Assembly (NCBI RefSeq): GCF_000176235.1
Contig: NZ_ACZV01000005.1
Span: 62,001-126,000 of the forward strand
DNA length: 64,000 bases
Origin: Vibrio orientalis CIP 102891 = ATCC 33934
GTDB taxonomy: Bacteria; Pseudomonadota; Gammaproteobacteria; Enterobacterales; Vibrionaceae
Direction: 5' to 3'
In this document: one piece after another, positions 36,170 to 48,508 of the stretch
Numbering within the stretch: the stretch's first letter is position 1
How the letters are laid out: every line of letters starts with the position of its first letter
The notes under the pieces: generated by a model
Told to the model about the DNA's origin: nothing
Seen by the model: only the letters and a program-made list of their open reading frames with translations
Databases searched by the model: none
Translations under genes and position numbers: made by a program

Positions 36170-38026
36170 GTGCTAAACCGCTATCCAATATGGAAGTATC
36201 TGATGGTGATGTTTACCATCGCTATCGCAGCATTGTATGCACTTCCAAATCTCTACGGTGAAGATCCGGCTATTCAAGTTACAGGGGCGCGTGGCGCCTC
36301 TGTAGATATGTCAACGCTGGATTCTGTCACTAAAGCTCTAGATGATCAGGGCTTATCTCATAAATCCATTGCTCTCGAAAATGGATCTATTCTTGTACGT
36401 TTTAACGACACTGACACACAAATCAGTGCTCGCGATATCATCAACGAAGCGCTTGGCAAAGACAAAATTGTTGCTCTTAACCTAGCTCCTGCGACTCCGG
36501 ATTGGCTTGAATCTATTGGTGCTGCGCCAATGAAGCTAGGTCTTGACCTACGTGGTGGTGTTCACTTCTTAATGGAAGTGGATATGGACGCTGCGATGGA
36601 GAAGCTAGTCGGTCAGCAAGAAGAAGCGTTTCGTAGTGAACTTCGTGAAGAGAAAATTCGTTACCGCGCGATTCGCCCTGCGGGTAAAGAAGGTGTCGAA
36701 GTACTGCTACGCAATGCTGAGCAGCTAGCTGAAGCAGAACGTATTCTTGAAAAAAATCACCCAGACATGCTGTTTACAACGTCTGATTCAGACGGCCGCT
36801 TTTCTATTACAGCAACTTTTACTGAGCAGCGTCTGACGGAGATTCGCAACTACGCTGTTGAGCAAAACATCACTATCCTACGTAATCGTGTTAACGAACT
36901 AGGTGTTGCTGAGCCGTTAGTTCAACGTCAAGGTGCTAGCCGCATTGTTGTTGAGCTTCCGGGTGTTCAAGATACTGCTCGCGCGAAAGAAATTCTTGGG
37001 GCAACAGCGACGCTAGAGTTCCGTGAAGTGGACTCTAAAGCCGACCTTGCCGCTGCTGCTAATGGCCGTGCGCCAGCGGGCAGTGAAATCAAGCAAGATC
37101 GTGATGGTCGCCCAGTGGTACTTAAGAAACGTGTCATTCTAGGTGGTCAAAGCATCACTGACGCAAGCTCAAGTGTTGATGAATACGGTCGCCCTCAAGT
37201 TAACATCTCGCTCGATAGCGAAGGTGGTAACAAGATGGCAGCGTTCTCTCGTCAGAACATTGGCAAGCTAATGGCAACGGTTTTTGCAGAATACAAAGAC
37301 AGTGGTCGTCGTACTCCTGAAGGCCGTGTGATTCTGAACAAGCATGAAGAAGTAATCAACCAAGCAACGATTCAATCGGCTCTTGGTCGTAACTTCCGCA
37401 TTACAGGTATTGATTCCGCTGCTGAAGCGCACAACCTAGCACTTCTACTTCGTGCAGGTGCTCTAATCGCGCCTATCTCGATTGTTGAAGAACGTACCAT
37501 TGGTCCATCTATGGGTCAACAGAACATCGATATGGGTATTCAAGCGATGATCTGGGGTATGGTTGCAGTAATGCTATTCACACTGCTTTACTACCGTAAG
37601 TTCGGCATGATCGCGAACGTTGCGCTCATGGCTAACTTAGTGTTGATCATTGGTGTGATGTCGATGATTCCGGGTGCGACTATGACCTTGCCAGGTATTG
37701 CCGGTATTGTACTGACCGTCGGTATGGCTGTTGATGCCAACGTACTGATCTTTGAGCGTATCCGTGAAGAGCTAAGAGATGGCCGCAGCCCTCAACAGGC
37801 GATTCACCAAGGTTATGCCAATGCGTTTAGTACCATTGCCGATGCGAACATTACCACGCTTATCACTGCGATTATTCTATTTGCAGTCGGTACAGGTGCG
37901 ATCAAAGGTTTCGCCGTGACACTGTCTATCGGTATCTTAACTTCTATGTTTACAGCCATTGTAGGGACGCGTTGTATCGTGAACCTTGCATACGGTGGTA
38001 AACGAATTAACAAACTGTCGATCTAA
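36170..38026 (+). CDS. secD: Protein translocase subunit SecD
   Basis: An inner-membrane RND-type protein that with SecF uses the proton gradient to pull secreted proteins out. The GTG start at 36170 gives [20 protein letters not shown], like the E. coli N-terminus. TM1 is followed by a large periplasmic P1 domain ([35 protein letters not shown]) and five C-terminal membrane helices with [21 protein letters not shown]. 618 residues, close to E. coli (615). Confidence 0.97.
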   Translation: MLNRYPIWKYLMVMFTIAIAALYALPNLYGEDPAIQVTGARGASVDMSTLDSVTKALDDQGLSHKSIALENGSILVRFNDTDTQISARDIINEALGKDKIVALNLAPATPDWLESIGAAPMKLGLDLRGGVHFLMEVDMDAAMEKLVGQQEEAFRSELREEKIRYRAIRPAGKEGVEVLLRNAEQLAEAERILEKNHPDMLFTTSDSDGRFSITATFTEQRLTEIRNYAVEQNITILRNRVNELGVAEPLVQRQGASRIVVELPGVQDTARAKEILGATATLEFREVDSKADLAAAANGRAPAGSEIKQDRDGRPVVLKKRVILGGQSITDASSSVDEYGRPQVNISLDSEGGNKMAAFSRQNIGKLMATVFAEYKDSGRRTPEGRVILNKHEEVINQATIQSALGRNFRITGIDSAAEAHNLALLLRAGALIAPISIVEERTIGPSMGQQNIDMGIQAMIWGMVAVMLFTLLYYRKFGMIANVALMANLVLIIGVMSMIPGATMTLPGIAGIVLTVGMAVDANVLIFERIREELRDGRSPQQAIHQGYANAFSTIADANITTLITAIILFAVGTGAIKGFAVTLSIGILTSMFTAIVGTRCIVNLAYGGKRINKLSI

Positions 38027-38040
38027 GGCTAGGAATTAGT

Positions 38041-38988
38041 ATGTTTCAGATTCTAAAAGCAGAAAATACGATCGACTTTATGCGTTGGTCGAAGCTGGCA
38101 TTTGTGTTCTCAATTTTGATGATTGGTGCGTCAATCTTTACTCTATCAACTAAGTGGTTGAACTGGGGTCTAGACTTTACTGGCGGTACTCTAATCGAAG
38201 TTGGTTTTGAACAGCCAGCAAACCTTGAAGATATTCGTAGTGCACTGGAAGCGGAAGGCTTTGGTGACGCAACGGTGCAGAACTTTGGTAGTGCTCGTGA
38301 AGTAATGGTTCGTCTACGTCCTCGTGACGATATGGCGGGTGAGACGTTGGGTAACCAGATTCTTAACGCTATCAAGGACGGCACGGGCGAAAGCGTTGAA
38401 ATGCGCCGTATTGAGTTCGTTGGGCCGAATGTAGGTGATGAGCTTACTGAAGCTGGTGGTCTTGCGATTCTCGTGTCTCTCATCTGTATCTTGATCTACG
38501 TATCGGTTCGATTTGAGTGGCGTTTAGCGGCGGGTGCGGTATTAGCACTAGCGCACGACGTTATCATCACGCTGGGCGTATTCTCGATGATGCAGATCGA
38601 AGTAGACTTGACCATTGTCGCTGCACTACTAACGGTGGTCGGTTACTCGCTCAACGATACCATCGTTGTATTTGACCGGATCCGTGAGAACTTCCGTAAG
38701 ATGCGTAAGGGTGAACCATCTGATGTTATGAATAGCTCAATCACACAGACATTGAGCCGTACATTGATCACATCGGGTACGACCTTGTTCGTAGTTATTG
38801 CTTTGTTTGTTCAAGGCGGTGCGATGATTCACGGTTTCGCCACTGCGCTTCTACTCGGTATTACGGTTGGTACATACTCTTCAATCTACGTGGCTTCGGC
38901 ACTGGCATTGAAACTGGGTATTACCAAAGAACACCTAATGCCACCTCAAGTAGAAAAAGAAGGTGCAGAGTTTGATGAGATGCCATAA
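38041..38988 (+). CDS. secF: Protein translocase subunit SecF
   Basis: Partner of SecD. 315 residues with TM1 at about 18-38, the periplasmic GLDFTGGTLIEVGF start, and five further helices that carry VVGYSLNDTIVVFDRIREN and SRTLITSGTTLFVVIALF, the conserved RND-like blocks. It begins 14 bp after secD. A strong terminator follows at 39013. Confidence 0.97.
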   Translation: MFQILKAENTIDFMRWSKLAFVFSILMIGASIFTLSTKWLNWGLDFTGGTLIEVGFEQPANLEDIRSALEAEGFGDATVQNFGSAREVMVRLRPRDDMAGETLGNQILNAIKDGTGESVEMRRIEFVGPNVGDELTEAGGLAILVSLICILIYVSVRFEWRLAAGAVLALAHDVIITLGVFSMMQIEVDLTIVAALLTVVGYSLNDTIVVFDRIRENFRKMRKGEPSDVMNSSITQTLSRTLITSGTTLFVVIALFVQGGAMIHGFATALLLGITVGTYSSIYVASALALKLGITKEHLMPPQVEKEGAEFDEMP

Positions 38989-39012
38989 GGTATTAAGTCA
39001 AAGTTGTTAATC

Positions 39013-39043
39013 AAAGCCGCTGTTTTTCAGCGGCTTTGTTGTT
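39013..39043 (+). terminator. Terminator of yajC-secD-secF
   Basis: AAAGCCGCTG (39013-39022) pairs with CAGCGGCTTT (39028-39037), loop TTTTT, followed by GTTGTTTT. Confidence 0.85.
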
Positions 39044-39058
39044 TTAACGGAGTCATGA

Positions 39059-39580
39059 ATGCGATGGTTTACGGCGTTTATTGCCTTGTTTTCTCTTAAT
39101 GTATCGGTTGCTTTTAACGCATCAGCAAATACCTTAACTCTATCCAGTCAACCCGATACCCTTAGGCAAAACATTCTCAGCTCATGGCAAGAGTGTGATG
39201 AGAATACATGGTGTGAGGATGAGCTTGGTTATTATCGAGAGAGTTACTTTGCCCAAGCAATCGTGGGGGAGTCTGCGCTTGAGATTGAACTACTTAGTGA
39301 ATTTTCTGCTCATCAGCTGTCTCAACTTCAACTCAACCTACGTAGCGACGGCTTCTCTTTGCAGAGTGTTGAAGTAATGGAACAGCGCTTTGATATCTCC
39401 CAGCAGAGCTCTCAACGTTCAATGAGTGAGGTCGATGAAGCTTTAGTTCGATTTATCAATCGCTACCCTCAAACCGCACCGAGGAAGCTAGTATGGTACT
39501 CTCCGCTCTGGGATGCTGAATTAATCAGTGATGGTGAGATAATTTCATTGCGCTTTATGTCTGGTGATTACACTGAGTGA
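39059..39580 (+). CDS. Secreted hypothetical protein
   Basis: 173 residues, family not recognised. A signal peptide ends near NASAN (about residue 24). The mature part has two close Cys residues in WQECDENTWCEDE that can form a disulphide, then an amphipathic mixed region (HQLSQLQLNLRSDGFSLQSVEVMEQRFD) and a final KLVWYSPLWDAELISDGEIISLRF. GGAG precedes the ATG. It starts 70 bp after secF, beyond the terminator. It is likely periplasmic; nothing indicates its role. Confidence 0.7.
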   Translation: MRWFTAFIALFSLNVSVAFNASANTLTLSSQPDTLRQNILSSWQECDENTWCEDELGYYRESYFAQAIVGESALEIELLSEFSAHQLSQLQLNLRSDGFSLQSVEVMEQRFDISQQSSQRSMSEVDEALVRFINRYPQTAPRKLVWYSPLWDAELISDGEIISLRFMSGDYTE

Positions 39581-39688
39581 ATGTGTTGGGTGAATATTGT
39601 CCAGTTTTGTCGCACACTTAAATAGAGGCTACAGACTTTGAGTAATAACTTGCTATGATGAATGAAAATAATAAATAGGAAGCAAGTT

Positions 39689-40021
39689 ATGCCACATTTA
39701 CGTTTTCGAGCGGTAGATCCTCAGACAGTACAAACGCTATCTAAGCCGTTAATTGATGAGCTTAAGCCTTTGATGGACTGCCCTCGTGAAGATTTTACCT
39801 TTGAGTATATCTATTCAACATTCTTCCACGAAGGGGAAGTGAGTAGTGCTTATCCATTTGTTGAGGTGTTGTGGTTTGATCGCGGCCAAGAAGTTCAAGA
39901 TGCAGTTGCCAAGGTCGTGACTTCGCAAGTTCGTGGTGTGATTGGTGAAGATGTCGATGTCGCGGTGATTTTTACAGCGCTTGATGCCAAAGGTTATTAC
40001 GATAATGGCGAGCACTACTAA
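39689..40021 (+). CDS. DUF1904 (tautomerase-like) protein
   Basis: 110 residues. MPHLRFRAVD at the N-terminus, SKPLIDELKPLMDCPREDFTFEYI and FVEVLWFDRGQE are the blocks of DUF1904, a small fold related to tautomerases. The N-terminal Met-Pro would expose Pro-1 after Met removal, as in 4-oxalocrotonate tautomerase, but activity for this family has not been established as far as I know. The ATG at 39689 has AGGA upstream; an earlier ATG at 39662 would add an unrelated basic leader. Confidence 0.8.
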   Translation: MPHLRFRAVDPQTVQTLSKPLIDELKPLMDCPREDFTFEYIYSTFFHEGEVSSAYPFVEVLWFDRGQEVQDAVAKVVTSQVRGVIGEDVDVAVIFTALDAKGYYDNGEHY

Positions 40022-40059
40022 TCAGCTCCGTTGCTCCGTTTTAGAAAGAGGAGAAAGCA

Positions 40060-40914
40060 ATGCAGGCTAGTATGGATAGATGGTATACATTGCCTTTGTT
40101 ATGCTCTTCTTTACTCTTTGCTTCCACGGCAGCTGCGACTCCGTGGGAGAAAATTAACGCCCCTTCAAATAGTGCGCCTCAAGCGATTGGTAGTTATGCC
40201 AATGGCTGCTTGTCTGGTGGTGCTGCGCTGCCATTAGAGGGCGAAGGCTATCAAGTGATCCGTAGTCAACGAGCTCGTTACTATGGTCATCCGAATGCGA
40301 TCGGTTTTATTGAGCGTTTAGCTGAACTGTCACACAGTGAGCTAAAAACCAATATCTTGATTGGTGATATATCCTTGCCGCAAGGTGGGCGATTTTCATC
40401 TGGACATTCTAGTCATCAAACGGGGTTAGATATCGATATCTGGCTTAAGCTAGCTGATATACCGCTTTCCGCACCGCAGTTAGCAAAGCCGGCGCCTCAT
40501 AGTGTGGTCAATTTAAAGCAATACCAACTACTCAAACATAACTGGGATAGCCGTCATTTCGAGTTAGTGAAATTTGCCGCCAGTGATGAGCAGGTTGCGC
40601 GTATCTTCGTCCACCCTGTGATTAAAGAGAAATTGTGTACCACTGAACAAAGTAACGATCGAGAGTGGCTGCGAAAAGTGCGTCCATGGTGGGGACATCA
40701 TTACCATATGCATGTGCGTTTGAACTGCCCAGAAGGGAGTCAGAACTGCAAACCTCAAGCAATGCCACCTAAAGGTGATGGTTGCGGGGCTGAGCTAGCA
40801 AGCTGGAAACCACAGCCCAAGCCAGCCGCGCCTAAAGTGGCCTCAACAAAACCTAAAAAGAAGAAGCTGAAAGTGATTCCCACTCAGTGTCAGCAGTTGC
40901 TAGATAACAGTTAG
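40060..40914 (+). CDS. mepA: Penicillin-insensitive murein endopeptidase
   Basis: A periplasmic LAS-type zinc enzyme that cuts D-Ala-mDAP cross-links of peptidoglycan. 284 residues. The signal peptide ends around TAAA (residues 24-27). Zinc ligands are in SGHSSHQTGLDIDIWL and the C-terminal WWGHHYHMHVRLNCP. Three Cys pairs are possible. The tail is a Lys/Pro-rich stretch (PKPAAPKVASTKPKKKK) before the last CQQLLDNS, a basic linker of variable kind. GAGGAG precedes the ATG. Confidence 0.95.
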   Translation: MQASMDRWYTLPLLCSSLLFASTAAATPWEKINAPSNSAPQAIGSYANGCLSGGAALPLEGEGYQVIRSQRARYYGHPNAIGFIERLAELSHSELKTNILIGDISLPQGGRFSSGHSSHQTGLDIDIWLKLADIPLSAPQLAKPAPHSVVNLKQYQLLKHNWDSRHFELVKFAASDEQVARIFVHPVIKEKLCTTEQSNDREWLRKVRPWWGHHYHMHVRLNCPEGSQNCKPQAMPPKGDGCGAELASWKPQPKPAAPKVASTKPKKKKLKVIPTQCQQLLDNS

Positions 40915-40931
40915 TATTAAATTAGAATAAA

Positions 40932-40960
40932 AAAAACGCCGCTCAATGAGCGGCGTTTTT
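40932..40960. terminator. Bidirectional terminator between mepA and yfhL
   Basis: AAAAACGCCGCTC (40932-40944) pairs perfectly with GAGCGGCGTTTTT (40948-40960) across AAT. T tracts are present on both strands. Confidence 0.9.
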
Positions 40961-40972
40961 TATAAACCAATA

Positions 40973-42627
<1,655 letters not shown>

Positions 42628-42887
42628 GTGTAATTCTCTTAATCTGATCTCAAGTCAGGCCGATTCCACCACATGGGATCGGGGGCGCAAATTTTACGTC
42701 AAAACGTGACTTGTGACCAGAACAGAATGTACACGAAATTTGTTCAAGGCATGAATGACCAGAATAGCTATTGCTTTCCAAGTCGCTAGAGGTGAGTTAT
42801 ATATTTGAAATGATGCGCAGAGCAATGTCTGCGCATACTTGTCGCAATAGCTAAACAGGTCATTCTTAAATGCCCTGAAGCACAGCT

Positions 42888-43802
42888 TTATGCGTTTGGA
42901 TGAGGCAGACCGCCAAGGCATTCGTATAGGTTTGGCAGGAATGCACTAAATTCACCACACATTAAAGAGAAGTCTGCATCAAAGCGAGCAGCTTGGTCTT
43001 CACGTGGGATATCATCGTTTTGATCTTTAAGTTCATCAGAGAACTTGAGGCGTTTGATGCTGCCGTCTTCAGCGAGAATACATTCGATGCGTTCTTGCCA
43101 CCAAACCGCTAGCTTAGTCACCATCTTGTCTGCTTCAATATGACTACGAATTTCATCGGCTGTCAGCTCTTGCTTCTTACAACGGATCACGCCGCCTTCT
43201 TCAAGTACTGATTTCAGCTCAGCTTCATCCAGCATTTGAATGCCAACAGGCGTTTCACCCGTTTTCACCCATTCGGTTAATGTGGTTTCAATTGGCTTTT
43301 CAGGAATCGCTGGCACAACGGGTAGGCTGCCCATCGTTTTACGCAGTAGCGCTAGTACATCTTCCGCTTTTTTCGAGCTGCTAGCATCGACTAAAATGAA
43401 GCCTTCTTTTGGTAGGATTAGCACGTAAGTATGACTGCTACGGCTAAATGCACGTGGAAGAAGATCCATCACGATGTCATCTTTCAGGTTGTCTTTCTCT
43501 TTCTTTTTAAGAGGACGACCTTCTTGTGCTTCCATTGCTTCAATTTTTGCGTTCAATGAGTCTTTAATCACTGATGCAGGAAGCATTTTTTCTTCTTTCT
43601 TAGCACAAACTAGAATGCGGTTTTCAGACACGTGAGTCATCATGTCACCATGTTTTCCCATCGCTGTAACCCAGCCAAATTTTTGCTTATCTTGGCTACC
43701 ACAAGGCGTAAAACGAAACTCAGCCAGTTGTTTTTCTAGTTGGTCAGCGTTGAATTCGATTTCGCGGTTGAAGCGATAAACCAGACAGTTTTTAAACCAC
43801 AT
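42888..43802 (-). CDS. rdgC: Recombination-associated protein RdgC
   Basis: Forms a ring around DNA and limits RecA action. 304 residues with the family start [14 protein letters not shown], then [60 protein letters not shown] and [19 protein letters not shown]. The start has AGAGAAAGA upstream. It is alone, with a 260 bp non-coding gap to trhP in which I see no feature. Confidence 0.96.
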   Translation of the reverse strand: MWFKNCLVYRFNREIEFNADQLEKQLAEFRFTPCGSQDKQKFGWVTAMGKHGDMMTHVSENRILVCAKKEEKMLPASVIKDSLNAKIEAMEAQEGRPLKKKEKDNLKDDIVMDLLPRAFSRSSHTYVLILPKEGFILVDASSSKKAEDVLALLRKTMGSLPVVPAIPEKPIETTLTEWVKTGETPVGIQMLDEAELKSVLEEGGVIRCKKQELTADEIRSHIEADKMVTKLAVWWQERIECILAEDGSIKRLKFSDELKDQNDDIPREDQAARFDADFSLMCGEFSAFLPNLYECLGGLPHPNA

Positions 43803-43914
43803 ATTCTTTCTCTATACCTTTATCCGAGTTGCCAATAATAAAGACTTTTACACGTCTTGTCTTACTGCAAACACACAATAGTGGGATGAAAGTTATATGA
43901 AAATTTGTTTTCAA

Positions 43915-43948
43915 AGGTCACAAAAGTGTCATAATTGCTAGTGATAAT
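43915..43948 (+). promoter_or_regulatory. PHO box and -10 of phoB
   Basis: The two 7 bp direct repeats AGGTCAC (43915-43921) and GTGTCAT (43926-43932) are 11 bp apart. The -10 GATAAT (43943-43948) begins after exactly 10 bp, the standard geometry for PhoB activation. Confidence 0.8.
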
Positions 43949-44010
43949 GCTTAGCGTTGCCAAGAGCGGAACAAGCTCAAATAAACTAACTAACATAAGG
44001 TTATTCAATT

Positions 44011-44700
44011 ATGTCTAGAAGGATTCTGGTTGTTGAAGACGAAGCACCAATTCGCGAAATGCTTTGCTTTGTACTTGAACAAAAAGGTTACCAAGCAGTA
44101 GAAGCAGAAGATTACGACAGCGCGGTAACTAAACTGGCTGAACCCTTCCCTGATCTAGTACTCCTAGATTGGATGTTACCTGGTGGTAGCGGTATCAACT
44201 TCATCAAACATATGAAGCGTGAAGAGCTAACCCGTAATATCCCAGTTGTGATGCTAACGGCACGTGGTGAAGAAGAAGATAAAGTTCGCGGCCTTGAAGT
44301 GGGCGCAGATGATTACATCACCAAGCCGTTCTCACCGAAAGAGTTGGTTGCTCGCCTTAAAGCGGTGATTCGCCGAGTGACGCCAACGGCACTAGAAGAC
44401 GTAATTGATGTTCAAGGACTTAAACTTGACCCAGTTTCGCACCGAGTGACAGCAAACGATGAGCCATTAGATATGGGCCCAACGGAGTTCAAGATGCTGC
44501 ACTTCTTCATGACCCACCAAGAACGTGTGTACAGCCGCGAACAGCTACTCAACAATGTTTGGGGTACTAACGTGTATGTGGAAGACCGCACGGTAGATGT
44601 ACATATTCGTCGCCTACGTAAAGCGTTAGAAGCGGCAGGTCATGATAAGTTGATTCAGACGGTTCGCGGCGCGGGCTATCGTTTCTCAACTAAGGCGTAA
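44011..44700 (+). CDS. phoB: Phosphate regulon response regulator PhoB
   Basis: 229 residues. The receiver domain has the acidic pair at VEDEAP, phosphorylated D53 in LLDWMLPG, T in [12 protein letters not shown] and K in [13 protein letters not shown]. The OmpR-type winged helix ends in [17 protein letters not shown] and [10 protein letters not shown]. It activates phosphate-starvation genes by binding PHO boxes, including the one at its own promoter. AAGG precedes the ATG; phoR follows after 25 bp. Confidence 0.98.
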   Translation: MSRRILVVEDEAPIREMLCFVLEQKGYQAVEAEDYDSAVTKLAEPFPDLVLLDWMLPGGSGINFIKHMKREELTRNIPVVMLTARGEEEDKVRGLEVGADDYITKPFSPKELVARLKAVIRRVTPTALEDVIDVQGLKLDPVSHRVTANDEPLDMGPTEFKMLHFFMTHQERVYSREQLLNNVWGTNVYVEDRTVDVHIRRLRKALEAAGHDKLIQTVRGAGYRFSTKA

Positions 44701-44725
44701 TAGGTTTTATCATTTGGAGAGGTAA

Positions 44726-46024
44726 GTGGTCGAACGGTTAACTTGGAAAAAGCTAGCCTGGGAGCTGGCTTTTTTTTACACCCCATGGGTGATAGTAGGC
44801 TGGATTTTCGGATATATGCCGTGGTTGCTGTTAGCTGCCACGGTTTTGCAGCTTGTATGGCATCTACACAATCAAATGCGTCTTTCGACTTGGCTGTGGG
44901 ATGAGAAGCGTCTAACACCGCCGTCAGGCAGTGGTAACTGGGAGTCTCTGTTTAACGGTATTTACCGCCTACAGCAGCGCCAGCGTAAAAAGCGTAAAGA
45001 GCTGACCAACCTTATTCGCCGTTTCCGTAATGGTGCTGAATCTCTCCCGGATGCCGTAGTGGTATTTCGCAGTGAAGGTAATATTGTTTGGTGTAACAAG
45101 CTTGCTCAGCACCTATTGGGGTTCCGTTGGCCAGATGATTCCGGTCAGCCGATTTCCAATCTGATTCGCACACCTGATTTCATTAAGTATCTCAATAAAC
45201 AAGACTTCTCTGAGCCACTAGAGATGCGTTCGCCACTGAACGTTGAACGTATGCTTGAGCTACGTATCGTACCTTACACAGAAGGTGAACACTTGATGGT
45301 GGTACGTGATGTCTCTCAGCTTAAGCAACTTGAAGGCATGCGCCGCAACTTCTTCGCTAATGTTTCCCACGAATTGCGTACGCCAATGACCGTGCTGCAA
45401 GGCTATCTGGAAATGACTGAAGATCCAGATATGGTAGTAGGCCCAATGTGGACTAAAGCGCACGGAGTAATGACCGAGCAGCTTAATCGCATGAATAGCC
45501 TGGTGAATCAGCTCCTGACGCTGTCGAAAATCGAAGCTGCGCCAATGCACGAGCTGGAAGATGTAGTTAACGTGCCTGCGATGCTTGAAGTACTTGAGAA
45601 AGAAGCGGCGAGCTTAAGCGGTGATTTAGGTCATAAACTCTCTTTTGATGTTGATAGTAACCTGCGTGTATTAGGCGATGATGACCAATTGCGTAGTGCG
45701 ATTTCTAATCTGGTTTATAACGCGGTCAAATATACCCCAGCGGGTGCAGACATCAAGGTACGTTGGTATCAGTCTGCTCAAGGGGCGCATTTAGAAGTGG
45801 AAGATAGTGGTGATGGCATCGAGCCACAGCACTTACACCGACTGACTGAACGATTCTACCGAGTGGATAAAGCACGCTCTCGTGATACTGGTGGTAGTGG
45901 TTTAGGCCTTGCGATTGTAAAACATGCCTTGACTCACCATGACTCTCACCTAGAGATCAGCAGTGAAGTTGGCGTGGGCAGTAAGTTTGCTTTTACACTT
46001 CCTGTGCGCTTAGTGGTGAACTAA
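44726..46024 (+). CDS. phoR: Phosphate regulon sensor kinase PhoR
   Basis: 432 residues. Two N-terminal membrane helices (about 11-45) are followed by a short basic linker and a PAS domain ([21 protein letters not shown]). The H box has H215 in [20 protein letters not shown] ([13 protein letters not shown]), G1 (DSGDGIEPQ) and G2 ([14 protein letters not shown]) boxes are intact. The GTG start at 44726 has a strong GGAGAGG. It phosphorylates PhoB, under PstSCAB-PhoU control. Confidence 0.97.
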   Translation: MVERLTWKKLAWELAFFYTPWVIVGWIFGYMPWLLLAATVLQLVWHLHNQMRLSTWLWDEKRLTPPSGSGNWESLFNGIYRLQQRQRKKRKELTNLIRRFRNGAESLPDAVVVFRSEGNIVWCNKLAQHLLGFRWPDDSGQPISNLIRTPDFIKYLNKQDFSEPLEMRSPLNVERMLELRIVPYTEGEHLMVVRDVSQLKQLEGMRRNFFANVSHELRTPMTVLQGYLEMTEDPDMVVGPMWTKAHGVMTEQLNRMNSLVNQLLTLSKIEAAPMHELEDVVNVPAMLEVLEKEAASLSGDLGHKLSFDVDSNLRVLGDDDQLRSAISNLVYNAVKYTPAGADIKVRWYQSAQGAHLEVEDSGDGIEPQHLHRLTERFYRVDKARSRDTGGSGLGLAIVKHALTHHDSHLEISSEVGVGSKFAFTLPVRLVVN

Positions 46025-46983
46025 TGAAAAAGCTCATCGGTGTATTATTGCTTTCACTGTCTCTATCAGCGCCAAGTTTAGCTGAAGGAGAGAGCTTACC
46101 TAAATACAGCAAGGTGGCAGGAATCACGGGTGACCTGACTACCGTTGGCTCTGATACCTTAGCGGGGATGACCACGCTATGGGTCGAAGAGTTTAAGCAA
46201 CTCTACCCAAGTGTGAATGGACAGGTTCAAGCATCGGGCTCTTCTACCGCGCCTCCCGCTCTGACAGAGAGAACGGCGCAGTTTGGCCCAATGAGCCGCG
46301 CGATGCGTAACCGAGAAGTAGAAGCTTTTGAACGAGAGCATGGCTATAAACCGACAGTGCTACGTGTTGCCATTGATGCGATTGGTATCTTTGTTCACCG
46401 CGACAATCCGATTAAAGGCCTGAACTTTACCCAGCTTGATAGCATTTTCTCTGCAACATTAAGATGTGGCTCGACAGACTCTATCAACACTTGGTCTGAG
46501 CTAGGTTTAGACTACCAATGGGCCAAACGGGGCATGCAGTTGTTTGGTCGTAACTCGGTATCGGGGACTTATGGTTACTTTAAGAAGAATGCACTGTGTG
46601 GTGGTGACTTTAAAAGTAGTGTCAATGAGCAGCCCGGTTCGGCATCCGTCGTGCAGTCGGTTGGTTCTGCGATTAATACTATTGGTTACTCCGGCGTAGG
46701 TTATCAAGTGTCTGGCGTGAAGCTGCTGCCGGTTGCTAAATCAGGTGACCAATACGTAGAAGCAAGCCAAGAAAATATTCTCTCAGGTAAGTACCCACTT
46801 TCACGCTACCTCTATGTCTATGTGAATAAGCACCCGTTTAAGCCACTGAGCCCAATTGAGCGTGAGTTCATTCGTTTTATCTTCTCTCGTCAAGGTCAGG
46901 ATCTAGTAGCGAAGGATGGTTATGTGCCTATCTCTCCAGAAATTGCTCGTCGAGAGCTCGCTAAAGTAGGCATTACTAATTAG
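46024..46983 (+). CDS. pstS: Phosphate-binding periplasmic protein (PstS-like)
   Basis: 319 residues with a signal peptide cleaved after about residue 20 (PSLAEGES). GDLTTVGSDTLAGMTTLWVEEF, QASGSSTAPPALTERTAQFGPMSR and RNSVSGTYGYFKKNALCGGDFK hold the phosphate-site Ser, Arg and Asp pattern of the longer PstS class. Its start overlaps the phoR stop by one base (TAATG), so it is translated with phoBR, away from the pstCAB operon that it should serve. Confidence 0.92.
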   Translation: MKKLIGVLLLSLSLSAPSLAEGESLPKYSKVAGITGDLTTVGSDTLAGMTTLWVEEFKQLYPSVNGQVQASGSSTAPPALTERTAQFGPMSRAMRNREVEAFEREHGYKPTVLRVAIDAIGIFVHRDNPIKGLNFTQLDSIFSATLRCGSTDSINTWSELGLDYQWAKRGMQLFGRNSVSGTYGYFKKNALCGGDFKSSVNEQPGSASVVQSVGSAINTIGYSGVGYQVSGVKLLPVAKSGDQYVEASQENILSGKYPLSRYLYVYVNKHPFKPLSPIEREFIRFIFSRQGQDLVAKDGYVPISPEIARRELAKVGITN

Positions 46984-47008
46984 TCCTGAGGTTTTTTCTG
47001 AGGACTGT

Positions 47009-48508
47009 CTAGAAGCTCAGAGCCCAACCTGCTTGCTGCCAATACTCTTGTTCATTGATAAGATCCGCATGCAGCAGTTTGTTGGAATCTAACCAATCTT
47101 TATCCGAACAAGTGAGTACCCACTTATCTTCGTCAATCTTAATTGATAGCGGGGGAAGCGGGTCATCATTGCGTTGGCCGTTCAGCAAGATAGCCAATCG
47201 TAAGATGCGGATAAGTCCGATGATGTGCTTCTTCTTGAACAGGGAGAACTCTTCCATCTCATGCAACTTTAATGCTTTACGCTGGAAGCGAACTAATATT
47301 GCCAGAACTCGTTGTTGCTCTTGGTTAAAGCCCGGCATATAGGTGTGACGCAGAATATAAGCTGAATGGCGGTGGAAGGCTTGCAGACTAATACTGAGTC
47401 CTACCTCGTGGAGTAATGCACTCCACTCAAGCAGATCAAACAAAGGCGAACTGGTTTTTATCCCTAATTCCGTATGTATTTGCTGCAAAAACTGTTTGGC
47501 TTGTCCTTTTATCTTGGCGGCATGCTCTAAATCGACCATATGTTTATTGGCTAGATTTTCAGTAGTGCGCATGCGTATGTCGGTACGTTTAAACCTCTCT
47601 TCCATTTCAAACAGCAGGCCTTCGCGTAATGCGCCTTGAGAAAACTGCATTTCTACGATCGCCAGACTGTGAAAAATAGCGTTAAGAATGGAAACACCCG
47701 CGGCGAAAACAGGCTTTCTTTCTACGGTTAATCCCACCAACTCTATATCGTCGATGTTCTCCCACTGGCAAAGGGTGTCGATCAGTTTGGATAAGCGTTT
47801 ACGAGTAATGATGCCATCTTCGTAGCCGAGTCCGATCAAGACTTCTCGTATCGCTTTAATTGTTCCAGACGAGCCAAAGGCGACTTCCCAGCCTTTTTTA
47901 CAATATCGATAGGCGAGAGATTCTAACTTCTGCTCAGCGGTCAGGGTCGCATTAGCAAAGTTCGTCGCTGACAGCTTACCATCAGCAAAAAATCGCTTGG
48001 TGTAACTGACGCAGCCCATCTGTTTACTGTTGATGAGCTCTGGCTGGAAACCCTGGCCGATGATCATTTCGGTACTGCCGCCACCAATATCAATCACAAG
48101 TTTGGATTTCGATTGTGGCTGAGTATGTGCAACGCCTAAATAAATTAATCGGGCTTCTTCCACACCGGGAATAATTTCGATTGGGAAGGGTAATATTTCA
48201 CGAGCGCGTTGGAGGAAAATATGCGCATTATTGGCTTGGCGAAGAGTATGCGTTGCGGCGATTCGAACATTTTGTGTATCGAAGCCTTGTAGCCGCTCGG
48301 AAAAAATCGCCAAGCACTCAAGGCCACGCTCAATGGAGGCATTGTCTAAGTTTTTTTGTGCGTCTAGCCCAGCCGCTAAACGCACTCTTTGTTTATGGCG
48401 GCTAACTAGCTGTAGGTCTTGCTCAATGACTTTGGCAACCACCATATGAAAACTGTTGGAACCAAGGTCAATGGCCGCGACATCACGAATGTCATGTGTT
48501 TGCGTCAT
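47009..48508 (-). CDS. ppx: Exopolyphosphatase
   Basis: Releases phosphate from polyphosphate ends and also hydrolyses pppGpp in related enzymes. 499 residues; the Ppx/GppA start [15 protein letters not shown], a [11 protein letters not shown] block, the second phosphate loop [12 protein letters not shown] and an HD-like C-terminal part ([23 protein letters not shown]). Its start lies inside the end of ppk1, with a 17 bp overlap, so ppk1-ppx is one coupled operon. It is convergent with pstS. Confidence 0.96.
   Translation of the reverse strand: MTQTHDIRDVAAIDLGSNSFHMVVAKVIEQDLQLVSRHKQRVRLAAGLDAQKNLDNASIERGLECLAIFSERLQGFDTQNVRIAATHTLRQANNAHIFLQRAREILPFPIEIIPGVEEARLIYLGVAHTQPQSKSKLVIDIGGGSTEMIIGQGFQPELINSKQMGCVSYTKRFFADGKLSATNFANATLTAEQKLESLAYRYCKKGWEVAFGSSGTIKAIREVLIGLGYEDGIITRKRLSKLIDTLCQWENIDDIELVGLTVERKPVFAAGVSILNAIFHSLAIVEMQFSQGALREGLLFEMEERFKRTDIRMRTTENLANKHMVDLEHAAKIKGQAKQFLQQIHTELGIKTSSPLFDLLEWSALLHEVGLSISLQAFHRHSAYILRHTYMPGFNQEQQRVLAILVRFQRKALKLHEMEEFSLFKKKHIIGLIRILRLAILLNGQRNDDPLPPLSIKIDEDKWVLTCSDKDWLDSNKLLHADLINEQEYWQQAGWALSF

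Noticed and set aside
46984..47008. Hairpin AGTCCT/AGGACT as terminator between pstS and ppx
   Set aside because: The stem has an internal mismatch and the T run is in the loop; support is too weak to list as a feature.
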